From Blakeslea trispora (taxonomy: Eukaryota > Mucoromycota > Mucoromycetes > Mucorales > Choanephoraceae), in the NCBI GenBank assembly GCA_025331445.1, contig JAIWNE010000093.1, forward strand, positions 62,001 through 126,000: a stretch of DNA of 64,000 nucleotides. The letters are read 5' to 3'. The position numbers were made by a program, and so were the translations under genes. Below the pieces are notes generated by a model that was not told the DNA's origin, made no database searches, and saw only the letters and a list, made by a program, of their open reading frames with translations. The stretch's first letter is position 1. Every line of letters begins with the position of its first letter. This document shows positions 11,935-21,553 of this stretch, piece by piece.

Positions 11935-12142
11935 GATGTATTCAAAAAGTTTCGCCCTGAAATTTACCTGTGATCAATAGCCATTCTACAAGAAATAAAC
12001 TTGAATGAATCAGGATGTCATAGTATGCTTGGGAAGAAAAAAGAGCTTTCTAGCTATCACATCCTGGTTCATTCAAGTCTATTTCTTGTAGAATGGCTAT
12101 TGATCACAGGTAAATTTCAGGGCGAAACTTTTTGAATATATC
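11935..12142. repeat. 84-bp inverted repeat, transposon-end hairpin
   Basis: The arms 11935-12018 and 12059-12142 are inverted copies with three mismatches, around a 40-bp spacer. Each outer end carries the mariner-end-like motif (GTTTCGCCCTGAAA on the left, TTTCAGGGCGAAAC on the right). The right arm runs straight into the decayed mariner gene at 12305. The structure could be a foldback MITE, or two transposon ends brought head to head. Confidence 0.75.
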
Positions 12143-12304
12143 TACTATGTATCTCTTTACAATTTTTTGCGGCGATATCGCTCTCAGCAAATTCAGTTGC
12201 GCTCATTTTTGCATCATTGTTCAATAGAAGATTCTTACCTTATTACAACATTTTTCATTCTTTTTCATAAACACCTTTCTTCTCAAACATTATCAATCGA
12301 CAAA

Positions 12305-13049
12305 ATGGCTTCTAGCAACGATAATTCTACTAAACGTGCAACAAGCAATGCATCGACTTCTCAAAAAAAGAGAGGTTCCTGTTGCTAAAGTCACTGATGA
12401 AAAGCAAGTCATCGACCAATTTTTAACCCTCGGCGACAGCAAGACACAGATTGCAATTGACAATCGAGTTGCTTTGGGTACGACGAAATTTACCACCAAC
12501 ACTTACTTGAAGGAAAACCGGGTGCAATCAAAGGGAAAAGGTGGTAATCAGGTCAAGCCATTTATCTAATGAAGTACTCGAGTTTATCGAAACCCATTTG
12601 ATTGATAATCCAATGCTTGTTTCAACAGATTCCCGACCTGCTTCTCAATGAGTTTGATGTTGATGTGAGCTTGTCAACTCTGCATCTATCTTGCTATAGA
12701 AAACTCTGTTCCGCTTTGAAATGTGTCAGACCGATTCCTGAAAAAAGAAATGATAAAGATACATTGGAAGCAAGATATCAATACATCAAGGATATATTGG
12801 AGTAGAACATCAGCTACGAATCTAATTGCATTTTGGTTGATGAAGCTGGATTCAATTCCTGACAAATCCAAAACATGGCAGACCAATCAAGGGAGATTTT
12901 TATCAAGGTTGGTTCAATCATTCAAAAGAGTTCTTTTTGAAATGCTCAAGTATGGAGAAGGATCTCTGACCATCTGCCTTTTTTTTAACACTATACCTAG
13001 GAAATTTTTAATGCAAAAATGAGCAAAATCATATTAGAGAAATTAACTG
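12305..13049 (+). pseudogene. Decayed Tc1/mariner-type transposase, 3' end lost
   Basis: Starts at ATG 12305 and reads in broken frames. Recognisable parts are a helix-turn-helix-like N-terminus (DEKQVIDQFLTLGDSKTQIA), a second DNA-binding segment (EFDVDVSLSTLH, around 12650-12690) and the first catalytic Asp in ILVDEAGFN (around 12828-12860). Several frameshifts and stops separate them. After this first DDE block the sequence ends abruptly at 13049, where a copy of the PD-(D/E)XK gene begins, so the second Asp and the Glu are missing. A terminal-repeat-like motif lies just upstream (12118-12142). Dead element. Confidence 0.65.
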
Positions 13050-13528
13050 TATAAGGCACGCATCGATCAGCTCTTGAAGGAAAATGGTGAAGATTTGCAA
13101 GACATAGCCAATCGGCTGTCGTTGTTGCTCTTGGAGAAATTCTCCCAGTTAACAAAGGTAGAGCTGGCCACTTTGAAGCTAAGCCTGTCCACCATCTTCA
13201 ACATTTCTTCAGCAGAGTTCAAGGACGTGCTTCAAGAGCATTTATCACCTAAAGAATTTAGTATGATCTGCAAAGCAAAATACAGCAGAAAACTAAACAA
13301 AGAAGCAGAAGCTGAGATTGACAAGGTGATCAAAGAGCTTCAAGAAGAATCAAAGAAAGAAGAGCCAAACTTTGGCATTAAATTGGGCAAGAAGTCAAGC
13401 TGTACCAGGGAGAATCAGATCAGACTAGTATACAGCTTCTTGTACACATCACTCAAGCCAAAGAAGAAAAGAGCTGAATTTGATTATGTAAAAGTAGTGA
13501 GTCTGGTACTTGAGTACATGTTGAATGA
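13050..13528 (+). pseudogene. 479-bp duplicated segment of the PD-(D/E)XK-like gene
   Basis: Aligns without gaps to 8238-8716 (constant offset 4812) with about six substitutions. It covers the helical middle of the protein and stops before the catalytic D...ExK block, so it cannot encode the nuclease. An ORF of 160 codons survives (13074-13556) and runs into an A-rich tail. The left junction falls inside the mariner remnant, and the right end lies just before a run of A. High identity shows the copy is young. Confidence 0.85.
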
Positions 13529-13868
13529 AGTAAAAAAAAAAATAATAGAGAGATAAAATAACGCGTAGGCTATATTGGTTTTTATTTAAAAGAATCTGGC
13601 TTTCTATACTATTTGTTCTCTTTACTATTTATATAATGTTGTTACGTTCCTGAAGTTGAGTGACCATACTATTCCCGATAGTTCCTGGGCTTAATCTTAT
13701 ATTGCTCATAATAAATACAGTAATAACTGCCATTCCTATTTTCTCTGATATTCTCTCCATAACATCATATTGAGCGTATCTAAGGTTCTAAATTTACTCG
13801 TATGCAAGTAGCTTTCAAAAGATGGTGTATGGCTCAGTAAAGATATAGAAATACATGTTGAGCATTTC

Positions 13869-13898
13869 GGGGTGAAGCTTTCGAATTATATCTCTTTC
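13869..13898 (+). repeat. Dispersed transposon-end-like motif, copy 3
   Basis: GGGGTGAAGCTTTCGA followed by ATTATATCTCTTTC, near-identical to the copy at 6657 and in the same orientation. No matching inverted end is seen nearby, so it is a lone end. Confidence 0.45.
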
Positions 13899-13953
13899 TA
13901 TAGTTATGTAGTTCGCTACAATGAGGAAGTTCTCGTTTCTGATACTCAATAGT

Positions 13954-15290
13954 TCAAACTAAACCTTTGTAAGGTCCGAATATTTGCTTGACCTTTAAGT
14001 CTTTTATCAGGGCTTTTACTTTCAAGCCAAAGACTCTTGCAACTAAATCAGGTCGATCTGTGGCGTTTTGTCTAGGTAGTAATTCTCTTTGAATTTCTAT
14101 CCATCTAGGGTTGGCAATAAAAGTGATAAACAACGAAGGTTTGCCGAAATATCTAACAGTTGCCATTGAATCTTGATACAGCTTAGCCCTAAATTGAGGA
14201 CCGCTTGTATAACTACTGGGCAAGATAAAACGTCTTCCCAAAGAAGCAGGATCAACATCATCATTTATGAAAGCATCTTGAAGAACGCTGTAAAGGTCAG
14301 CTCTCATATTGAATTAATGACTTCTGATCCAGTCAAGCTTATTTTGGTCACAAATAGCCCAAACATCCTCCGAGTAGTGTTGAAGCAACCTTTTGCAAAG
14401 AAAAGAGGAGGATATTCAACTGCCCTCTGGTGGAGTCTATAACGGTAGCATGCTCTTTGTGTTAAGCGAGTTGCTCTATCATTCAACCTTAATCCCCAGT
14501 GCCAGCCCAAATCACTATTAGGAAACAAACGAATACAATGCAAAGGCATATATAAAGCATGGTTTTGAAAAATATTTGTATAAGAATAAACGCCTTCACT
14601 AATACGAAGGTAAATGCGAATATCTCGAAACCCTTAAGCACTATGCTCATTTGGAATGATTCTTGCAAATTCATCAGAGGTGGGAAGATTCTCAGTGCGT
14701 CTATCAGATCCAGCTACTAACTCAATTCATATTGAAGGACAAATTCGAATAAAAGGAGTCTCAGTTTCACTAATCTCAACACTCATGAGAAACTTATGTG
14801 CAGCCTTATACAATCTAACATGAGGATTTTTTCATGGATCATTAAAGACAGTTCCCTTAGGATTTCATTATCTAAATCATTATTGTTTGCTGCCCCAATG
14901 GATGCTACATATTGAGGATCATAAATATAAAGCTGCGCATATTTAGCATTGTCGTTGTTTTCTGCCAAAAGAGGTCCTTAGATGTGGTACATTTGACCTT
15001 GAATTTAAAGAGGCATGTTGCTTAAATTGGCATTACTAACTTCACATCTTAGGGAAGTGAAAGCAAATGCTGCGTTGTATCGTCTCAAGTTGTCCCTGAA
15101 GTGATGACCTCGAGTACTAATTTCTTCAAATAGAGTCTTCAAGAGAGCTGGAGGCTGTTGAAGAGCTTCGATTTTTACAGTGCCTGCCTTACAACAACCC
15201 ATCCAAAACTTGTTTTGAGAGGTGCACTGCAAAGGTAACTCAGCTTCCCAATGCTTAGCACCACAGTCAACACATATTTTGTCCATTGAG
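13954..15290 (-). pseudogene. Helitron N-terminal (Helitron_like_N) fragment, decayed
   Basis: On the minus strand from about 15290 the translation shows the usual order of a Helitron replication initiator. First comes a Cys-rich start (CVDCGAKHW at 15250-15290, then WMGCCKAGTV), then the FRDNLRRYNAAFAFTSL block. A DPQYVAS segment follows near 14900, then YRYRLHQR near 14450. The last block is RADLYSVLQDA ... ATVRYFGKPSLFITF, ending near RPDLVARVFGLKVKAL (13954-14307). The pieces lie in different frames with stops between them. The HUH motif, catalytic tyrosines and helicase are absent, so only the first part of the gene remains. No Helitron termini are visible. Confidence 0.8.
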
Positions 15291-15299
15291 CCCAGATCA

Positions 15300-17245
15300 A
15301 GAGGCTGAAGACGACTGAGCTCAGAAATGAAGCCTGCTGAAAGTTGAACAGATCGTCCTCTACGTCTACTGGTCTGTTTGTTTTATTACCTGTTGGTATT
15401 ATCTGGCGTTTCGTCGTGTCTAGTAAATAAGGGTTTAAAATACGATCAATTGGTTTGAGGCTAACAACTGCTTATTCAACACAAATCACAGGTAGCGGAT
15501 CTTGGATGTGAGTGCTCTCTTCGACAGGCAGAGCAGATGCGAGAAGTTTCAGTAGGCTGGTTATTCATTGCTATTGTTATCAACTGTTTTAGTGTAACCC
15601 ATCTGCGTACAGATTTGAGGAATTCCATTTCGGATTCCTTGGTTTTTATTTTTCCATTTTTATTTTTATTTTATTTTATTTTGTTTTATTTTTTCTGTTG
15701 ATTTGTCTCGAGAGATTTGTTTGGAGTTTACCGTAGTTAGTGATTACTGTGTTAGTCACGAAATAAGGACGCGTAGAGCAACTGATTAGTACGAGAGAGC
15801 GAGAGAGCGAGAGAGCGAAAGAGCGAAAGAGCGAGATTGAAAAGAAAAAATAGAAGAAGAATCAGGTAAGTTGTATTGAGAGACGCAGACTGATTGAATA
15901 GAAATGAAACGATATTTTTGCTTCATTTCATTTTATTCTCTTATTTTATTTCATTGCCTTGGATTTTTCCTCAGTATGCTTATGCTCATGGTGATTATTT
16001 TTCTCTTTAGATTGTTTAGACCAAAGCTCGAAATAAAAGCACGCAAGTCTATTTTCTTTCCTAGTTGTTGTTGTTGTTGCTAAGTCACCAAGATGTCGGT
16101 TGCAATCTATTCAGAGCAAAAGAAGAGGAGGATAAACGACCTTTTTTTTTTTGGAACGGTAAGCTACAGCGAGCGAACAAACGCATAGATATTCAGTGAA
16201 TCGGTCAGTATGCTCAGTTCGTATGCATACAACGGCAGAATATTGGGTTGCAGAATGAAAGATTGATCCGAGATTGCTCAGGAAAAAAAAAAGAGGGGAT
16301 TTCGAGAAAGAAGAAAGAAAGAAAAAGGAAAGAAGGGTAGAGACAATCAACCAGCCAGTCAAAGAGTGATACAGCATCTCATCCCATTCTACCTCATCTT
16401 ATTCCATCTTACCTCATCGAATTGCATCGAATTGCATCGTATTGTGTTGGATTGCATGATAGATCGAGAGAAAGAGAAAGGGAAAGAGAAAGAGAAAGAG
16501 AAAGAGAAAGAGAAAGAGAAAGAGAAAGAGAAAGAGAAAGAGAAAGAGAAAGAGAAAGAGAAAGAGAAAGAGAAAGAGAAAGAGAAAGAGAAAGAGAAAG
16601 AGAAAGAGAAAGAGAAAGAGAAAGAGAAAGAGAAAGAGAAAGAGAAAGAGAAAGAGAAAGAGAAAGGAAAGAAAGAGGATATTGATGAATAAGCAGAGTC
16701 AGCAGAGTCAGCAGAGTGAGCAGAGTGAGCAGAGTGAGTGAAAGGATGGATAAAAGAACGATTGCATCAACTGTCGATGTGTCTCTATCTCTGTCTAACG
16801 CAGACCATCATATAATTGCTGTATGGTACGTTCAGCTGCTTACTTTCAACTGAAGATTGAGGTCTATCTCCGCTATCCATTCAGTGTACGATCATTTCCA
16901 AAATCTTCGAGAGAGAAAAGAGATTGAATTTGAACAACTTGTTGAGTGTGGCAAATGTTATAATGTGAGGATCGTACAATAATTACGCAACGTATCAAAG
17001 TAATTTGTGAGATTCACATCCAGCCCAATCAAGTGTTGAATGATTACAGTCTTGACAAGTACAGGAGGCATAACTTCATGACTACAGATGTATTGATGGG
17101 AGCGACAAGAAACTTTCAGAGCACTATACAATTTGTGACATGTAGGGTTGATCCGAATCTATAAGGGTGATAGAACATCAAATGCAAGTGTAATATACTT
17201 TTGTCTACCCGTCTTGATCTCTTTGAAGCTGGAAGGGGCTCATGT
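15300..17245. other. Low-complexity non-coding region with microsatellites
   Basis: No gene seen. It contains T/A-rich tracts (15640-15700), a (GAGAGC/GAAAGC)n run at about 15795-15833, and a long near-perfect GAGAAA hexamer array at about 16463-16665. The array gives a meaningless Lys-Glu repeat ORF. Confidence 0.7.
16463..16665 (+). repeat. Hexanucleotide microsatellite (GAGAAA)n, about 34 units
   Basis: About 200 bp of almost uninterrupted GAGAAA. All frames are open because the unit has no stop codon, which explains the overlapping ORFs here. No gene is implied. Confidence 0.95.
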
Positions 17246-17343
17246 TGTTATATTCAAAAATAGAACAAGCACAAAATATAACGATGAAAAGGATAAAGAC
17301 GAAATAAGTTGATTAGAGCCGATGATGGCCAACAAAAAAAAAA

Positions 17344-17374
<31 letters not shown>

Positions 17375-17752
17375 AACACAAAAGGAAAAGAATAAAAGAA
17401 AAAAGAAAGAAAGGACAGAGAGAATCTGATCTGCTTTGTTAACGAAATATGCCTTCTATTTATGCGTTCATAATAACTGAGTAGCAATCCTTATTTAGGC
17501 TGAGTGCAATTGATGATAGCTAACAAAATGCTTTGAATAAAGATTGATGATTATTACGCATGGGCCAAGGTTTACCATCGGCGCAACTGTTTCGATCCAA
17601 GTGTTTCAATGTAAATGAAGTATGATTCAAACTTTTATTCGGATTGCGATAGATGTCAAACTGGTTGTGAATAATGAAGGGTTGTGTAAACAGATACTCG
17701 TTTAGATCTACATTATATCTTAGTTAGGATCAAATGTAGGCTGTATACAACA
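17246..17752 (-). repeat. Solo LTR, diverged member of family E
   Basis: Begins TGTTATATTC and ends TGTATACAACA, the same termini as the LTRs at 28038-28465 (same orientation) and 24224-24651 (opposite). Internal blocks also match in order, for example TGTAGGCTGTATACAACA at the right end. It is longer (507 bp) because of an A-run and a (GA)n tract at about 17334-17375 and other changes. Flanking 5-mers (CATGT and CCAAG) do not match, so no target duplication is seen. Confidence 0.7.
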
Positions 17753-17950
17753 CCAAGATCGATCCAGCATCGGCCAAGCAGTCTACCACCATTAAGATAT
17801 CTTTAATATGTTGCCTGCGTGCTTCAGCAATCATACTGTGACTATCGAGACAACAGAGAACTGCGAGTGACACATAGTGTCAAGTAGACTGAACGAATAA
17901 GCCTTGGCCATACTCGAGTGTGTGCGAAATCAGTCTCTTCGCACCAAAGT

Positions 17951-17982
17951 GTGAGTGAGTGAGTGAGTGAGTGAGTGAGTGA
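17951..17982 (+). repeat. (GTGA)n microsatellite
   Basis: Eight tandem GTGA units. Around it, blocks at about 17870-17925 and 18090-18140 are partial direct repeats of each other (shared GAATAAGCCTTG). Nothing coding is seen from 17753 to 18540. Confidence 0.85.
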
Positions 17983-18584
17983 ATAAGAGTAAATGAGAGG
18001 TTCACTATCAATCATCGTCACACCCTCTTTACTATGTTGTTTAAGCATCTTAATGACCATAATGCAATTACTGAGAGAGAAAAAGGACTGAGAGTAGCAC
18101 ATACTATCAAGTAAAAAGAATAAGCCTTGACTATGCAAACATGTATGAGATCAGTAGAGTGCTTCTCAAACAAAAGCACACCTTGTTAAAGCACTATTAT
18201 ATGAGAGAGATAAAGGGCTGGAAGTATATGCATGAATCTTGAGGATGGGTCATGAAGCGATTGATAAGCATGATAGAGTGTGTAGAGGATGTTCATCATT
18301 CCATCCAAGTCAGGTAGAGATTAGGCTTGATCAAGCAGTAGATTTAGATAGGTTGATCACATAAGAGTAACAGTAATCGAACAACCCAGTGTCAGTCAGT
18401 AGAATGTTTATTGAATGTAGGCATGATTTACTGAATTGATTGAACTTTTATTCATTCAACAAAATTAAGTGATCAAGAAATGCATCTTTAGCGAGCAAAA
18501 AGAAAAAGCAAAAAAAGAAGACAAGGCACTTTTCTAAAAAGTACTAGTCGGGCGTTTTCAACATCGATGTGACTTTTTATTCAT

Positions 18585-19155
18585 TCAAGCATTAAATTTT
18601 ATGTACAATGGATCGTGATAAGAGGTGAACGACAAATACCTTCCTGACTCATGTTCAGGAATGTTGGTAAAGATATTGTCTATAAAAGAGCTACCTCTTG
18701 TTGTACTTTTGATTTTTTGGTTGAGATTGTAGATCAAACCATAATCATCAAAAAGCCTTTTAATGCTGTTATTGGCTTCATCAAAGTCTGTGTTGAAATC
18801 TCCTGCGATGATCCAAGTAGAAGCATTGACTTGTAGCAGTTTTCTGATTTCATCCATTGCCTTGTCTTTGTTAAAACTGGGAGAGCAATAAATACATGCA
18901 ATTAATGTTTCATTGACCATGAATGAAGATACTGACATTTTCTGATTGTCTTGATCTTGTATCATTATTGCATGTTTTGATGATACACGTTTATCTTCAA
19001 TCAGATGCTTTTTAACAAAGCAGAGACTACCATTTGCTCTAGGAGTGGTGCCTTGATTGTCAACACGGGATACTTCTCCAAATCCAGGAAGTTCAAAATG
19101 CTGTGTTGAGGTCGTCCATGTCTCACCAAGTAAAACAAAGGGAGAACTACTCGCG
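18585..19155 (-). pseudogene. Helentron endonuclease (EEP) domain, 3' end of a second Helentron copy
   Basis: Minus-strand ORF open from about 19155 to the TGA at 18585-18587. Motifs of the endonuclease/exonuclease/phosphatase fold are present: GETWT near the start, IIAGDFNTDF in the middle and YHDPLYIKF at the end. This is the C-terminal domain of Helentron Rep-helicases and aligns block by block with the end of the Helentron gene at 48900-49478, but with the catalytic GDFN intact. About 26 nt past the stop lies AAAACGCCC, also found 28 nt past the stop of the other copy, followed by a short hairpin (ACTTTT/AAAAGT, 18527-18543). The helicase and Rep parts are missing upstream of 19155. Confidence 0.75.
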
Positions 19156-19559
19156 CGCCCCTCTCGCGCGCCTCAGTGGCTTAGATATAAGTGAGGTGGC
19201 TTATGAGGACGTCCTCTTTTTTGGTCATGTTAACAAAGATGAAGGTCCTGTGTAACTCGTACCTGAGTAGAATAAATGCATGAATGTGATATTTTTGAAT
19301 TGTGAAACAACTTCTGCTTTGATTGTAATAATTTTAAAAAGAGGTTTAATTGGATACTGATATAACATAGAATAAGAATAAATAAATGAAAGATAGAAAA
19401 AAGAATTCAATAAAAATATAATAAAAATAAAAAAGATTGAAAAAAAAGAGAGAGGTAAAAAAAAGTGAAAATTAGCATTGTTGATTTAATCGATATTGAT
19501 CTCAACCGTTTCAGCATCATCTAAAGTGGATGTTAGCTTGAAAAGAAATGAATGAGATA
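19156..19559. other. Non-coding spacer
   Basis: Contains a short GC-rich block with repeated CGCGCGCC (19152-19176), then A/T-rich sequence. No gene seen. Confidence 0.6.
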
Positions 19560-20747
19560 TCAGAATACTCTACCTAATTGCTCTTTTCTGCTTTGAAAGA
19601 ACAAATAATGGTTCCAAAATGTACGTTTGAAATTTGGAGACACACCAAGAGAGATACATGCACTTTCATACATGCTAGCAACAGGCAATGGCCAAATTGG
19701 CTTGACTGATCGCTTCATACTCAAGGTAACGAAGTGATTGTCATTTACTCGTTGCAAAAGCAGAGGCATTTCTTTTTTCTTCTTAGTTTCTTGTCTAAGG
19801 TACAAAGGAATGAAAGTACAAGGTGGAGTTTTAGTATACTTTTTTTCCGCAAAGGTTGCAATTGGTCTCTGGAAAGTGTCAGCAGCTAGTTGAGCACATC
19901 CAGGCATAAGAAACCAATGCTCCTCGCTTGCACTGCATATGGTCGAGTCAATGTACTCGCTGCCAATCTTCTCCTCTAGCCCAAAGCACACAATTGACTT
20001 AAGTTCATCATAATCTATGAATCCCTTAAGATGCGCTTTGTAAAAGCCAGTGTTCTCATCTTTTTCTTCGTCCATCATGAGAAGGAAGTCTCTCATCTGC
20101 TTCTTGACTTTCCAGAATTCATTCTCATCTCCAAACAACTGGACTGCCAAAGCTCTGAATCCACAGAATCCATCTTTGCGTACATTAATGACAGCAGTGT
20201 ACCAAGTGTCTAGAATCGAAGGGTGTATCTGCTCAATAATAGAGAGATACTCCTTCTCTTCTTTTTTCAAAGAAACTGTACTGCTATCACCTTCAACATC
20301 GTCATCTTCAACATCCTCTTTCTTAACTTTCACTAAGTAAACAGGATACCCAGTTAGCTTAAAAAAGTTGATCTATTGTGAGAGTACCTGTTTCATCTTC
20401 AATCTTTGTTTTTTTTCTGCTTTCTGCACTTTCTTTATTTTCATTTTTGCGCTTCTTGGCCTTTTCTTTGTCATTGTCTTTGAGTTTGTCTTTGACAATC
20501 TCGACACCAACACGGTTTCTTTTCTGCAACTTGGGTCTTCCCTTATGCACAGTTGCCAAAGTAGGCGCTTTAGCATTGCCAACATTTTTTGGGCCAAGCT
20601 GGTCGATCAATGCTTGCATATCATCAATGATATGCTGCTTCTCTTGATACGTCTGGCTTCTCATGAATATATCATCCAATTGGTTTCTCAAGTGCTGATA
20701 CACAATTGAGAACTCGCCATTGACTACATCTTGATAATCACCACTTT
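19560..20747 (-). CDS. MULE-type C-terminus joined by an intron to an OTU cysteine protease domain, 5' end missing
   Basis: Two minus-strand ORFs (20359 to the LTR edge at 20747, and 19560-20333) are joined in frame by a 55-nt intron at 20387-20333 (donor CAG|GTACTC, branch GCTAAC, acceptor TTAG). The upstream part ends with a VHKGRPKLQKR block and a Lys/Glu-rich tail, typical of the end of MULE-family transposases. The downstream part is an OTU-like protease: Asp and Cys in KDGFCGFRALA, and His in NDNHFVTL. OTU enzymes cut ubiquitin from proteins and also occur in transposon genes. The open frame runs back into an LTR boundary at 20747, so the transposase body was cut off by that insertion or by a later deletion. 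The OTU triad itself looks complete. Confidence 0.7.
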
Positions 20748-21337
20748 TGTGAGTGTCAGAGTAGAAACAGAGAAATCCTTTAGAACTCGTATAGGTTTAT
20801 TAAAGAAAAATCAGATGTCGTTTATAGCTATGAAATATCTAGGTATTTATATCTTTTAGGTCGGATAAACTGATTCTGTCATCTAGAGATGATCAGGGAA
20901 TCTATTTTAATATCGAGGATACGGAACACTATATCATTGACCATGTCTCAGATATTCAGTCTACTCAGCTCTCAGGTCATAGCTGATCTGAGATGGTAAG
21001 ATAGAAAAAATTGTTTTAATAAATTCTTTAGCACCATCTTGTCATTTTCATTGTCACATCAATTCTGATTCGGTATAGCTGATATCAATAGTTTATCCAC
21101 ATCGATAAGGCCTGAGTCCCAAGAGCCAATTGGTCTATTTGATATATGATCCAATATGTCTCTCAAGTTAGCATCATATTAGAATCGATCTCCAAAGGAC
21201 AGATAGATGAAGTAGACATTGATCTATTACAGTTACTCTAGTTCTATCCTAGACTCTATGTCCAGATATAGCATGTATAATAATACTTTGTATCATTTAT
21301 TTCGTAATCAGTATATAGATTCTAAATGTTCACAACA
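20748..21337 (-). repeat. 3' LTR of Ty3/Gypsy element A
   Basis: On the minus strand it starts TGTTGTGAAC right after a purine-rich tract (GGTGGAGGGTAA, + coordinates 21338-21349), the expected plus-strand primer site. It contains a TATAAATA box and AATAAA, and ends at ACTCACA (20748). It interrupts the MULE/OTU gene. No partner LTR remains because the 5' half of element A is gone. Confidence 0.65.
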
Positions 21338-21553
21338 TTACCCTCCACCAGAGTCAATCTATCTTTGATAGTTGTAATCGGCTCTTAAAAGTGAACATTT
21401 TGATTCATGCGCATAAAAGCAATTTACTTTTGCTGAATTCTATTATTGACTGTGACATATGGTATGCAACGTTCTTTAATTAGAGTCTAGTGTTTTGATG
21501 TTATGTTCTGTAAGGAAATTTTTCTTTTGTTTTCTTCTCTTATCAATCACAAA

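Noticed and set aside
16366..16692. Lys-Glu and Arg-Glu repeat ORFs
   Set aside because: They are translations of a hexamer microsatellite; every frame is open because the unit has no stop.
20368..20709. Plus-strand hydrophobic ORFs opposite the MULE/OTU gene
   Set aside because: Shadow of a Lys-rich coding strand.
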